Shown: piece after piece, positions 8,261 through 16,876 of the stretch
How positions within the stretch are numbered: position 1 is the first letter of the stretch
How the letters are laid out: each line of letters opens with the position of its first letter
NCBI GenBank assembly: GCA_030698495.1
Contig: JAUYKA010000035.1
Coordinates: 72,778-110,320, forward strand
Reading direction: 5' to 3'
Source of the DNA: a bacterium
Lineage (GTDB): Bacteria; Patescibacteriota; Andersenbacteria; UBA10190
DNA length: 37,543 nt
Notes under the pieces: generated by a model
Told to the model about the DNA's origin: nothing
Databases searched by the model: none
The model's input: the letters and a program-made list of their open reading frames with translations, nothing else
Position numbers and translations under genes: made by a program

Positions 8261-8966
8261 GGCTAGTGTCAGATAATATAATCTCAATATCTTCTTTCAG
8301 AGTATCATACGGCAACACACCGACATATACTTTATCGCCGATCACAAAAGTCGGATTTGCCGTCACCCCTATATCAACAGCGTCATGCGCGTCGCCGGCA
8401 ATTTGCCAGATTGCTTCCTCGCTATCGCGACATTTATTAAAGTTATCCACATCCAAACCAATCTGTAACGCCAGATTATTTAACCCTTCATCCGATAAGT
8501 CCTCCGCCGCGTAAACCCCGCGCGCGTAACTTAAGAACTCCCCTTGCTGTGCCGCGCAATATGCTGTTAAAGAAGCTGTTTGCGCCCACGGATGAACATC
8601 GCTTAGCGGAAAACTTTTATACACCAATTTAACTTTGCCCGTATCCAGATATTCACGCTCCAACCAAGGCAAATCTTTAGCAAACCACTCTCGGCAATAA
8701 AGACATTCAAAATCAGCAAACATCACCAGCGTAACCGGCGCATCCGTGTCGCCGATAATTATGTCATCCTCACTTATTTGTACCGCTTGATCCATTTTAT
8801 ACATTGTTACTCCGGCCACTTCCGCTTGAACCCGATTATCTTCTCCGGATTCAACCATCTTTTCTCCTCCCATATTCATGTAAACCACGCCGGCTAAAAC
8901 TGCTCCCGCCAGCACAATCGCCACCGGTAAACCCCAGTTTTCACTTGAAGGATTATCCCCGCTCAC
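8253..8966 (-). CDS. DsbA-family thioredoxin-like disulfide oxidoreductase
   Basis: N-terminal TM anchor; DAPVTLVMFADFECLYCREWF (CxxC = CLYC); GVTANPTFVIGDKVYVG cis-Pro region. Confidence 0.92.
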   Translation of the reverse strand: MSGDNPSSENWGLPVAIVLAGAVLAGVVYMNMGGEKMVESGEDNRVQAEVAGVTMYKMDQAVQISEDDIIIGDTDAPVTLVMFADFECLYCREWFAKDLPWLEREYLDTGKVKLVYKSFPLSDVHPWAQTASLTAYCAAQQGEFLSYARGVYAAEDLSDEGLNNLALQIGLDVDNFNKCRDSEEAIWQIAGDAHDAVDIGVTANPTFVIGDKVYVGVLPYDTLKEDIEIILSDTSHE

Positions 8967-9008
8967 CCTTTTATCCTATAATACCGCCGTGAATTAGGCC
9001 ACTAAAGA

Positions 9009-9045
9009 AAAACCGTTGCGGCTTCAAGCCTGACAACGGTTGCTA
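9009..9045 (-). terminator. intrinsic terminator downstream of the 9061-9597 gene
   Basis: Minus strand AACCGTTGTCAGGCTTGAAGCCGCAACGGTTTTTC. Confidence 0.7.
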
Positions 9046-9060
9046 TTTTGCCTCCTGCTA

Positions 9061-9597
9061 TCAATGAATTGTCTTCACGAAAGACGCGCCGCGATACCGC
9101 CGACGATAAGCCCGACAACGCCCGTTTGACTTCTTCGCCGCGACCGGCGGATCCGGTGTTACCACCCCCCGCACCAAATCGTACAAAGTGGGCAGCCGGC
9201 CGCCACACAAAGGATAGCCGCGAAACACAACCAGCCGCCTGACCATGTCCACGGTAAATCCAAAAGAGGGGTACTGCCGGGCGATACGTTCGTACGCGTG
9301 AACATAACGCGGGCGGAACACCTCTGTCAGTCCGTGCCTCTGCGCATACTGCTTGCGCGCCTGCTTTTCGGACAGATCGCCAAACTGACTGCGAAAACCC
9401 TCATCATGAAAAAACAGCCAGAAGAAAGCGGCCTCCGAAAAACCATGGACACGGAAATAACGCAGATAGTCACCGCCATAGGCAGTATGGGCATATTGCC
9501 CCGCCGCCAAACCGTTCTCCTCACAAAACTGATCCAAAAAACCTCGTGACCTTACCTGACTTCGACTGGTAAGACCCCCCAAAGATACACTGGCCAT
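9061..9597 (-). CDS. hypothetical protein (178 aa)
   Basis: Strong SD (AGGAGGTG) upstream of the ATG, dedicated terminator downstream; no recognised family. Confidence 0.75.
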   Translation of the reverse strand: MASVSLGGLTSRSQVRSRGFLDQFCEENGLAAGQYAHTAYGGDYLRYFRVHGFSEAAFFWLFFHDEGFRSQFGDLSEKQARKQYAQRHGLTEVFRPRYVHAYERIARQYPSFGFTVDMVRRLVVFRGYPLCGGRLPTLYDLVRGVVTPDPPVAAKKSNGRCRAYRRRYRGASFVKTIH

Positions 9598-9634
9598 GTC
9601 AGCACCTCCTTAACATGCTTGCGTAAAAAGAACC

Positions 9635-9661
9635 AAAAAACCCTCGGTTTCTAGCCGAGGG
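9635..9661 (-). terminator. intrinsic terminator
   Basis: Minus strand CCCTCGGCTAGAAACCGAGGGTTTTTTGG. Confidence 0.8.
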
Positions 9662-9812
9662 CTCGTGTGAATATCCTAAATATTTTCTCTATATACTTTG
9701 GACACTTACACCAACACTCGGGCAACCCTTGCCTAACAGGCGCAAAAACAAGCCCAGCTTAATCGCTGCTATCCGTACCGATACCATGGTGTAGATGTGT
9801 TTGCTCATACCT
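9635..9812 (-). ncRNA. candidate standalone small RNA / small-protein transcription unit
   Basis: Promoter TTGACA-17 bp-TATATT (minus, 9842-9847 and 9819-9824), intrinsic terminator (9641-9661 plus U-tract), closing stem TACACCA/TGGTGTA. A 39-aa ORF lies inside (9689-9808). Confidence 0.5.
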
Positions 9813-9818
9813 ATACTC

Positions 9819-9847
9819 AATATATTAGGCCAAATTACTATTGTCAA
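9819..9847 (-). promoter_or_regulatory. sigma70-type promoter
   Basis: TTGACA (9842-9847), 17-bp spacer, TATATT (9819-9824) on the minus strand. Confidence 0.7.
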
Positions 9848-9876
9848 TCAACCCTGACTAACTCCCGCCACAAACA

Positions 9877-9905
9877 GTGACAAGTATGCAATACTATGCT
9901 ATATA
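9877..9905 (+). promoter_or_regulatory. putative promoter for the RHH::nucleotidyltransferase gene
   Basis: GTGACA-17 bp-TATATA on the plus strand, ~30 bp upstream of the ATG at 9936. Confidence 0.5.
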
Positions 9906-9935
9906 GAACTGTTAGATTTATATCTTACGTTACCT

Positions 9936-10778
9936 ATGCCTCAACGCGACCGTATCACCATTACCATTCGTCAGGATCTCCTGCGCAGCCTGGATCGCCT
10001 TATCGACCACCAGCGCATCCGCAACCGCTCCCACGCCCTGGAGGTACTACTAACCAGAACACTGTCTTCGGAAACCAGACAAGCTGTCATCCTGGCCAGC
10101 GGTCAAGGCGTAAAAATGCGTCCGTTTACTTATGAAATTCCCAAACCTTTAATCCCCGTTAACGGCCGCCCCTTATTGGAATACAGCATCGATTTATTGC
10201 ACCGCTACGGTATTAACGATATTGTCCTTACTGTCAGCCACCTGGCCGCTAAAATTAAAAATCATTTCGGCAACGGTTCGCACTTCGGCGTTAACATCTC
10301 TTACGTGCACGAGAAAAAAATCAGCGGCACCGGCGGCGCCTTACGTGCCGCTCAAAAGAAACTGGGCGATGCGCCTTTTCTGATGTTATACGGCGACGTC
10401 CTGCTTGATCTGGACATTACCGAATTTATGCAAGTCCACCAAAACACCAAAGCCTCCATCGGCACTCTGGCGCTAACTTCCGTCGCCGACCCCTCCGCCT
10501 ATGGCGCTGTCCGCATGCGCGGCACACGCGTCGTGGAATTTTCTGAAAAACCGGTTATATCCAATGATGTCTCTCGCCTGGTTTTCGCCGGTTGCGCCGC
10601 TTTCAATCCCAGTGTTTTCGATTTTTTGCAAAAAAGAGGACAGTTAAGCCTAGAGCGAGACGTCTTCCCTGAACTCATTTCCCAAGGCCGTCTCTTCGGT
10701 TATCCATTTGAGGGTCAATGGTTCGACGTTTCCACCCACGACGTTTATGAGCAAGTACTAAAACAGTGGCGCGGTTAA
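9936..10778 (+). CDS. RHH/CopG-like N-terminal domain fused to a sugar-phosphate nucleotidyltransferase
   Basis: Residues ~5-43 RITITIRQDLLRSLDRLIDHQRIRNRSHALEVLL (ribbon-helix-helix pattern); then QAVILASGQGVKMRPFTYEIPKPLIPVNGRPLLEYSIDLL ... MLYGDVLLDLD (NTP_transferase). Confidence 0.88.
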   Translation: MPQRDRITITIRQDLLRSLDRLIDHQRIRNRSHALEVLLTRTLSSETRQAVILASGQGVKMRPFTYEIPKPLIPVNGRPLLEYSIDLLHRYGINDIVLTVSHLAAKIKNHFGNGSHFGVNISYVHEKKISGTGGALRAAQKKLGDAPFLMLYGDVLLDLDITEFMQVHQNTKASIGTLALTSVADPSAYGAVRMRGTRVVEFSEKPVISNDVSRLVFAGCAAFNPSVFDFLQKRGQLSLERDVFPELISQGRLFGYPFEGQWFDVSTHDVYEQVLKQWRG

Positions 10779-10889
10779 TCCGGCACACCTATTGACATTG
10801 GGGAAAACTTCATATACCATCATACGTTTTGTGATAAAATGTACTTATCACTCACGTCCCCCGTCCTTTCTATCTACAAGGAGGTCAAC

Positions 10890-11067
10890 CATGGTCACTG
10901 CGTCACCCGCGCCGACTGCCAACGTTACCCCTACCAGTATTCGAGAACTGGAACGATGGATGCAACAGCGCGGCGTCACCGTACCACACAGCCTCGAGTA
11001 CCTCTCACCGCCCCTGATTCACATCCTCGCCCAAGGAGTCAGCGAACTCCCCGCCAGTAAAGACTGA
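10890..11067 (+). CDS. hypothetical small protein (58 aa)
   Basis: Strong SD AAGGAGGTCAACC before ATG; MVTASPAPTANVTPTSIRELERWMQQRG... Confidence 0.65.
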
Positions 11068-11105
11068 TACAGACCACCACTAGCCCGGTCCATCATCGAC
11101 CAGGC

Positions 11106-12032
11106 TCAACTTTTTTCCAAAGCCAATATCGCCGCGCCCATCATGCCCGCTTCGTTGCCCAAATTTGCCCGCCAAATAGTTTGCGGCTTGAGCGCGTCTG
11201 CTAAATATCCGCTCGCTTCATCCGCCGCTTTCCGCCGTAGATCTGCTAATAACCAGTCCCGCGACATTGCCGCTCCGCCAATCGCCACCAGATCCGGATA
11301 AGCCACTATAGACATAGCCAGCAATCCCCGTGCCATCCACAATAAAGCCTCTTCAATAACTTCCCCGGCCGCTAAGTTTCCGGCCTCGGCTTGATCTAAA
11401 ATATTTTTAAACGCTTCTTTGGCGTCACCTAAACCTTCAATCTTGCTCCGCGCCAAAGACACCAGCTTTGGCACCGCTATCCTTGCTTCCAAGTCAACCC
11501 GCGACCCGCAGCCGCACGCACCCGGAACCGGGTTTTCCCAAGATACCGGCAGGTGTCCTCCTTCCCAGCCATATTGGATTTTACCGTCAACAACCAATCC
11601 GGTGCCTATTCCCGTTCCCCAAGTTAAATGCAGCAATCTGATTTCCGGACGTCCTTCTCCCCGCCTCTTTTGCCATTCCGCCAACGCCGCGCAATTCGCG
11701 TCATTTTCTACCGCCACATTGGCTGGATTCAATAAACCGGGTACAAAATGGCTGACCGGTACGGGCCTACTGCCCACGGTCAACCCTTTTATATTCCCTG
11801 CATACTTTACCTCCCGTCCGTCCGCCGTCAATGTCGCCGGCAAAGCCAGCCCCGCCGCCTCCACCTTACTAACACCCAACTTTTCTACCGCTGCCGCGAT
11901 ACTGTCAATATATTCCTTAATGCCCCTACCGGCACCGCTGGCTGTCTTTACGGTCTTAATAATCTCAAGCTCCGGCGAAAACAATCCCGCCTTAATCCAC
12001 GTTGCTCCCGCGTCAATACCGATTACGTTCAT
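11106..12032 (-). CDS. ROK-family sugar kinase (glucokinase-like)
   Basis: IGIDAGATWIKAGL; AVENDANCAALAEW; LTWGTGIGTGLVVDGKI; GACGCGSRVDLEA. Confidence 0.93.
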   Translation of the reverse strand: MNVIGIDAGATWIKAGLFSPELEIIKTVKTASGAGRGIKEYIDSIAAAVEKLGVSKVEAAGLALPATLTADGREVKYAGNIKGLTVGSRPVPVSHFVPGLLNPANVAVENDANCAALAEWQKRRGEGRPEIRLLHLTWGTGIGTGLVVDGKIQYGWEGGHLPVSWENPVPGACGCGSRVDLEARIAVPKLVSLARSKIEGLGDAKEAFKNILDQAEAGNLAAGEVIEEALLWMARGLLAMSIVAYPDLVAIGGAAMSRDWLLADLRRKAADEASGYLADALKPQTIWRANLGNEAGMMGAAILALEKS

Positions 12033-12041
12033 ACTACTATC

Positions 12042-12467
12042 TTAATCCTCACGAGCCTGACGCAGCAAAGATGATTTATACTTATGCGGCTGGTATGTTC
12101 CCAGACGCGCTACGCGCACATCCCTTTTACCTAATCGGTCCAGCCGATCGCGTATCGTGGCATCATCCGGCTCCTGATCATATCCCAAAGCAACCACATC
12201 CGCGTCTAGCTCATCCAAAATTCTAAACCGATCTCCTTCGTTGCCTAAAATAGCTCGGTCAACCGCGGACTCGCCGGCTACTGCCAATCGCCGCCGCTCC
12301 TCACCTGCTTCCGGCTCACGGCCTTTGATATTCCTAATCGAACTGTCTCGCGCGACAATCACGGTTAAATCATCTCCCAGTTTCTTGGCTTCGTTAAAAA
12401 GAAAACGATGTCCGTCATGCAGCGGATCAAACGAGCCAAACACCACCACTTTAATAGTCTTATTCAA
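12042..12467 (-). CDS. cytidylyltransferase-like nucleotidyltransferase (FAD synthase/GCT-like)
   Basis: VVVFGSFDPLHDGHRFLFNEAKKLGD (HxGH-type motif), LGYDQEPDD. Confidence 0.88.
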   Translation of the reverse strand: MNKTIKVVVFGSFDPLHDGHRFLFNEAKKLGDDLTVIVARDSSIRNIKGREPEAGEERRRLAVAGESAVDRAILGNEGDRFRILDELDADVVALGYDQEPDDATIRDRLDRLGKRDVRVARLGTYQPHKYKSSLLRQARED

Positions 12468-12799
12468 CGCCCCGCGTTAGTGCTTGTCGGCATGAACAGC
12501 TGTCCCGTTACAAACGGTTCCCCCAAACTACTGGTGCGATTTACTCTTTGTGTATTTATTTGTTGTAGTAAATCTGTATTGATTCCGGGATTACTCGGTA
12601 CTACACCCGGGGGTAACATCATCGGCTGCTGTAACGGTTTCCAAGCTCGCAGATACAATAATGTCACCACCAGAATCCCCGCAATGGAAAATATCACCGT
12701 CCTGGCCGCGCTTGAAGACAGCCACCTAATTACCGCCTGTCCAAGAAAGCCTAACTTTAATTTCACCGTATTATCCGATGTTTTATTTCCTTCAGACAT
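12464..12799 (-). CDS. single-TM protein in the PilP-like position of pilus module 2
   Basis: One TM helix; follows the PilO-like gene, in the same position as 15373-15699 in module 1. Confidence 0.6.
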   Translation of the reverse strand: MSEGNKTSDNTVKLKLGFLGQAVIRWLSSSAARTVIFSIAGILVVTLLYLRAWKPLQQPMMLPPGVVPSNPGINTDLLQQINTQRVNRTSSLGEPFVTGQLFMPTSTNAGR

Positions 12800-13389
12800 T
12801 ATTGTGTTTTTTGTACATAAAATATTATGTCAACCGACATACTGTAATTAAATAAAGACACCCGCGCCCCTTCGCCTTGATGCGCTTGCGCTTTTAAACT
12901 CCAAGAACTAATCGCCGCCAACTCTTGAATATGCTCAATACTCTCCAAAAAATCAAGCAATCGGTCAACATTACCGCCCGCTATTAACGAAACTGTTACT
13001 TTCGTTATACCGGTATTTTTTAACGCTCCTTTGTCGGATTTTTCCGCGTCAATTTCATTGATTGACTTAATATCAAGCGTCAGTCCGTATTGATCAGCCA
13101 CTTGTTCCAAACGCTCGACAATTTGAGTCAGCGAATTACTGCCCGGTATCACCACTTTAAGTTGATTGTCATAATCCCGTTGCTGATCGATAACTTGAGA
13201 CATTTGCGTATTTCGTTCTTTGACGTTAACAATTTGTTGTCCCTGGGAACGCATATCGGCCAACTCCAGTGCCTTGGCCGACACCATTTTCCATAAAAAA
13301 GGTTGCGCCGCTATCAACAATATCACCACAATCGCCATAAAACCCAAACGTCGGTATTGCTTATTTTTTCCCGGCATTAAAGACAGCAT
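12799..13389 (-). CDS. PilO-like type IV pilus assembly protein (module 2)
   Basis: N-terminal TM, coiled coil, LTQIVERLEQVADQYGLTLDIKSI...GNVDRLLDFLESIEHI pattern; operon context. Confidence 0.8.
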   Translation of the reverse strand: MLSLMPGKNKQYRRLGFMAIVVILLIAAQPFLWKMVSAKALELADMRSQGQQIVNVKERNTQMSQVIDQQRDYDNQLKVVIPGSNSLTQIVERLEQVADQYGLTLDIKSINEIDAEKSDKGALKNTGITKVTVSLIAGGNVDRLLDFLESIEHIQELAAISSWSLKAQAHQGEGARVSLFNYSMSVDIIFYVQKTQ

Positions 13390-13391
13390 AG

Positions 13392-13952
13392 CTATCGAGG
13401 TTTTAAATTAATGTTAAACTGAAAAACAGGATTGCTGCGTTCCAATAAATTTGTTGTCGGTGAATTTACACTAGCAACCGATTCAAGCGCCTTAATCCGC
13501 CCCTCTAACACCGTTAATGTGCTCCTGCTTTCCGCTTGCCCCCCAACCGTCAGACTGGGTGTAAAAATTTCATCGTTTTCTATTATCGTCGTTGCCGTTA
13601 TATCGCTTAGTGTCACCCCGGGAGGCACTACCGGCAACAACTTTCGCAAGAAATCAGACCACACCGCTCGCCTGTTGCCGATATTACTTACTTTCTCCAA
13701 GACAAGATTCTGTTTGCTAATTTGCTCGCGCAACGCCTGGTATTCCTTAACCGCCGCCTCCAGCTCCGTTTTAGTGGTTCCCTTGGCCGCGACACCCATC
13801 ACCAACAACACCACTATTAACATAATCGCGACCATTGTTAATAAAGTAACCGCCATGACCAGGCTGTTGAAAAAAGTCTCTACCGAAACCATTAACGATT
13901 CTCGGCGTAACAACGCGCGACGCTCTGGTGGTAATAAATTAATCTCGCGCAT
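13392..13952 (-). CDS. PilN-like type IV pilus assembly protein (module 2)
   Basis: MREINLLPPERRALLRRES start, TM, LLPVVPPGVTLSDI; located between pilM- and pilO-like genes. Confidence 0.85.
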   Translation of the reverse strand: MREINLLPPERRALLRRESLMVSVETFFNSLVMAVTLLTMVAIMLIVVLLVMGVAAKGTTKTELEAAVKEYQALREQISKQNLVLEKVSNIGNRRAVWSDFLRKLLPVVPPGVTLSDITATTIIENDEIFTPSLTVGGQAESRSTLTVLEGRIKALESVASVNSPTTNLLERSNPVFQFNINLKPR

Positions 13953-13962
13953 ACCCAGTATA

Positions 13963-14265
13963 TCAACACCCAGCGCCAAGCGCCCTGGCGTGAGTATATT
14001 GTTTAAGTCTTAAACCCATGAACTTCCTCCCTTGGTGAGTTTTGAGATAATGCTCGCGGCGCTTGGCGTCTTCACTGTGCAAACATCCCTCAAAATATAT
14101 TAATTTAAAAGGTCTCCTAAACTTAGTCGAGAAATTCTTACCCTTATCATGTTCTTCTAATCTTCTGCGCAGGTTGCTGGTATAACCGATATAATGCTTA
14201 TTATCCGTCATACTCTCGAGAATATAAACATAGAAGAACATGCTGGGTGTTGTATTACTGGGCAT
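13963..14265 (-). CDS. GIY-YIG domain endonuclease-like protein
   Basis: FYVYILESMTDNKHYIGYTSNLRRRLEEHDKGKNFSTKFRRPFKLIYFE. Confidence 0.92.
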   Translation of the reverse strand: MPSNTTPSMFFYVYILESMTDNKHYIGYTSNLRRRLEEHDKGKNFSTKFRRPFKLIYFEGCLHSEDAKRREHYLKTHQGRKFMGLRLKQYTHARALGAGC

Positions 14266-14268
14266 ACT

Positions 14269-15315
14269 CTAGTGTACTTCCTCCTGGCGCAAAGCCAGAC
14301 CGATCGCGGTGGTAAAATGCATCGCGTCAGCCGGTGATATTGTGGCTGCCTTGCTTTCTCGCCCGACTACCAAGTTAATCAAAGAGTTGCCAAGCTGCAC
14401 CGGTACTGACGGGAATATCTCGCTAAATACATCAACCAAACCGGGTAAATTGGCCGCGCCGCCGGAAAGAAGCACGGTTTTAATTCCGTCAGGTAAATTC
14501 AATTGAGCAATTAGTTCCTGGGCTACTTTATGCACCTGCTCCACTAATTCCAAAGTCGCTTTGCGCAATGTTGCCGCCACTTGCGGATCTTTTTCGGTGG
14601 CTCGCAAACCCACTGAAGCCTTTTTCTCCGCCGCGATGGCCGGTTGAATCTTTAACTCCTGTGCCAAATTTTGCGTTAAATCGTCTCCGCCGCGCTGAAT
14701 GCTGCCCGTAAAGCGCATCGCTCCACGGTCAAAGAAAATAATATCAGTTGCCGTGGCTCCTAAATCAACCAGCAACACACCGCTTACATCAGCCGCGTCC
14801 AACGGCAGTAAACTTCTCACAATCGCCTGCGCCTCCAACTCCAAAGCCACCACGCGCAACCCAATCATATCCAACGCGCCCAACAGAGGATCAATAACAT
14901 CTCGTTGAGCCGCTCCAACCAGCACTTGTTGGCGATTGGCGTTCCCGCTTGTATTTATTAAAGGCTGCCAGTCTAAATAAACCCGGTCCAAGTCAAAAGG
15001 AATATGGTGACGAATCGCCCACTGCACCGCTTCATCCATCTCCCTGATACTCATCTTCGGCAACTCCAGCACGCGGACAAAAGACTGTGTTTCCGGAATA
15101 GACACCACAGCGGTTCTGGAAGATACCGGCATCGGTGTGCACTTGATCAGTGCCGCCTCAATCGTCTCTCCCATTACGACCGCGTCCTGAATTACACCTC
15201 GCCTCATTAAATTAGGCGCCAACGACGACCAACATACGGTGCGCAACTTAGGCGCCATACCTCCCGCCAGTTCCACTATTTTGATTGAACGTTCAGAAAC
15301 GTCTATACCGACCAT
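14269..15315 (-). CDS. pilM: PilM-like actin-fold pilus assembly ATPase (module 2)
   Basis: VGIDVSERSIKIVEL; SIPETQSFVRVLELPKM; EAVQWAIRHHIPFDLDRVYLDWQ; LLVDLGATATDIIFFDRG; VLLSGGAANLPGL. Confidence 0.93.
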   Translation of the reverse strand: MVGIDVSERSIKIVELAGGMAPKLRTVCWSSLAPNLMRRGVIQDAVVMGETIEAALIKCTPMPVSSRTAVVSIPETQSFVRVLELPKMSIREMDEAVQWAIRHHIPFDLDRVYLDWQPLINTSGNANRQQVLVGAAQRDVIDPLLGALDMIGLRVVALELEAQAIVRSLLPLDAADVSGVLLVDLGATATDIIFFDRGAMRFTGSIQRGGDDLTQNLAQELKIQPAIAAEKKASVGLRATEKDPQVAATLRKATLELVEQVHKVAQELIAQLNLPDGIKTVLLSGGAANLPGLVDVFSEIFPSVPVQLGNSLINLVVGRESKAATISPADAMHFTTAIGLALRQEEVH

Positions 15316-15372
15316 CCTAGAATCTAAAAATTAAAAAATCTCCCCTCCCAACATTATAACACTTCGCCTGAT

Positions 15373-15699
15373 TCATTGTACGCTTCTGACAAAATATTCT
15401 CTGTCATCCAAAGGCAAGTCCATATTTTGTCTTTTATTACGCTCTTCCCGCCACGCCGTTAACTTATCAATCAAATCAATCCGCAATTGCGCGCCGTTAT
15501 CACTCGATACGCTTGCTGCCGTCTTTGGCCTCGCCACAAACAAAGACAACATTAGATATGTCGCCGCGATAACTAATGCCAGCAAAATCAGGCCGGACAA
15601 CCATCGATGGTATCTTAATAATAAAATATCGGGTAACCGGCGCCCGACCGCGCTGACTGCTTGCCACTTCTCCCGCAAGTTTTGCATCTCAATATCCAT
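15373..15699 (-). CDS. single-TM protein in the PilP-like position of pilus module 1
   Basis: TM helix LSGLILLALVIAATYLMLSLFV; C-terminal DDREYFVRSVQ; overlaps the PilO-like stop. Confidence 0.65.
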   Translation of the reverse strand: MDIEMQNLREKWQAVSAVGRRLPDILLLRYHRWLSGLILLALVIAATYLMLSLFVARPKTAASVSSDNGAQLRIDLIDKLTAWREERNKRQNMDLPLDDREYFVRSVQ

Positions 15700-16339
15700 C
15701 GTTATTAACTATAGTTAATATTAACTGCGCGTCTAAAATACTGCTCGTCTTACTGGTTGACTCTCTGTCCACCCCATCTTCTCTATCCGGCACACTCATC
15801 AAAGCACTGCCCGATGCTTTAACTGCTCCCCGCACCAACCATTCTTTTACTGTTACCAAATAAGCTGAACGCTCGATCTGGCCCAAAAAATTAAGCAGGG
15901 CCAGCGGTTCTCCCGTAGCGTTTATCTTCAACCTTGCTTCCTTGAATGGTCCGGACCACGCTACCGGCATTCCCTGCTCATTACGTTTCACTTCCTCCAT
16001 TATCTCCGGTATCTTCAAAACCACCTTGTGATCCCCGGATAACCTTTCCAAATACCCGATAAAGTTGCCGATATTCTCACTCCTGGGCACCGACTCCTGT
16101 AAATCGACAAGTTTTTCTTGTTGACTTTCCAGCTCCCGTAAAAGCACCGCCTGACGCAGCGACGCTTCTGGTTCATTTTCCACAATCGCCTGCTTCACCG
16201 CTATTTGCGCCCGATATTTCTGCACAAACGAGAAAAAGTAAATCGACACCACGATAAGCAGTAGCAATACTAAAACCTCCGCTATCGCCTTTCTCGATAA
16301 GCTTTCTTTTACAACAATCTTCCGCTTCTTATCTGCCAT
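15689..16339 (-). CDS. PilO-like type IV pilus assembly protein (module 1)
   Basis: N-terminal TM, coiled coil LLRELESQQEKLVDLQESVP, GNFIGYLERLSGDHKVVLKI...LLNFLGQIERS. Confidence 0.82.
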   Translation of the reverse strand: MADKKRKIVVKESLSRKAIAEVLVLLLLIVVSIYFFSFVQKYRAQIAVKQAIVENEPEASLRQAVLLRELESQQEKLVDLQESVPRSENIGNFIGYLERLSGDHKVVLKIPEIMEEVKRNEQGMPVAWSGPFKEARLKINATGEPLALLNFLGQIERSAYLVTVKEWLVRGAVKASGSALMSVPDREDGVDRESTSKTSSILDAQLILTIVNNDGY

Positions 16340-16341
16340 GG

Positions 16342-16866
16342 CTATTTTCTAATAATCGTAAACTTAAAACTAACCTCATCGCCGGTAGTAAAATTACTCA
16401 ACGGCGCTTCAACTTTTTCCACCCACGACAGCCCTTCTAGATACCGCTGATATGCGGCTACCGACTCGCGCTTTTGAAAAACCCCCTTCATCACCAACCC
16501 ACCTTCCTTACTATTCAGACCGATTTCCGTCAATTCTATCTCCGGCGGCAGTCCGTTCAGCGCCTCTGCCGCCAGCGGCAACCATAGTTGTTGCTGCTCC
16601 ACTCTGCTCTCAAAAGAGGCAAGATAAAGATTAGTTTCCTTTAGCCGCTTTTCCGTTTGATCGTCACCGCTAAGCTGATGAGTCGTTGCTTCACCTATCG
16701 TTTGATCCGTAAACACCACCACCACGTATGCCGAAAAAATTACTAGCAGACAGACAAACACCGACAAAATCAATAATCTGATCAAGCGATCGGCGTCCCG
16801 CCATAACAACCTCTTATGTCGTCTGTCCAAAATCTGCGGCGGCAGTAAGTTAATATCTTCTTTCAT
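16342..16866 (-). CDS. PilN-like type IV pilus assembly protein (module 1)
   Basis: MKEDINLLPPQ start, TM, LNGLPPEIELTEI. Confidence 0.85.
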   Translation of the reverse strand: MKEDINLLPPQILDRRHKRLLWRDADRLIRLLILSVFVCLLVIFSAYVVVVFTDQTIGEATTHQLSGDDQTEKRLKETNLYLASFESRVEQQQLWLPLAAEALNGLPPEIELTEIGLNSKEGGLVMKGVFQKRESVAAYQRYLEGLSWVEKVEAPLSNFTTGDEVSFKFTIIRK

Positions 16867-16876
16867 AATATCAACT

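Noticed and set aside
9689-9808. Candidate tRNA or SRP RNA in the small transcription unit
   Set aside because: No TTCRANNC T-loop with paired stem and no GGAAGNAGC-like SRP tetraloop/internal-loop core could be found by eye.
11419-12045. 208-aa plus-strand ORF
   Set aside because: Antisense to a well-supported ROK kinase; low-complexity Pro/Ser/Thr composition typical of a shadow ORF.
13432-14013. 193-aa plus-strand ORF
   Set aside because: Antisense to the PilN-like gene with Thr/Ser/Asn-rich composition; shadow ORF.
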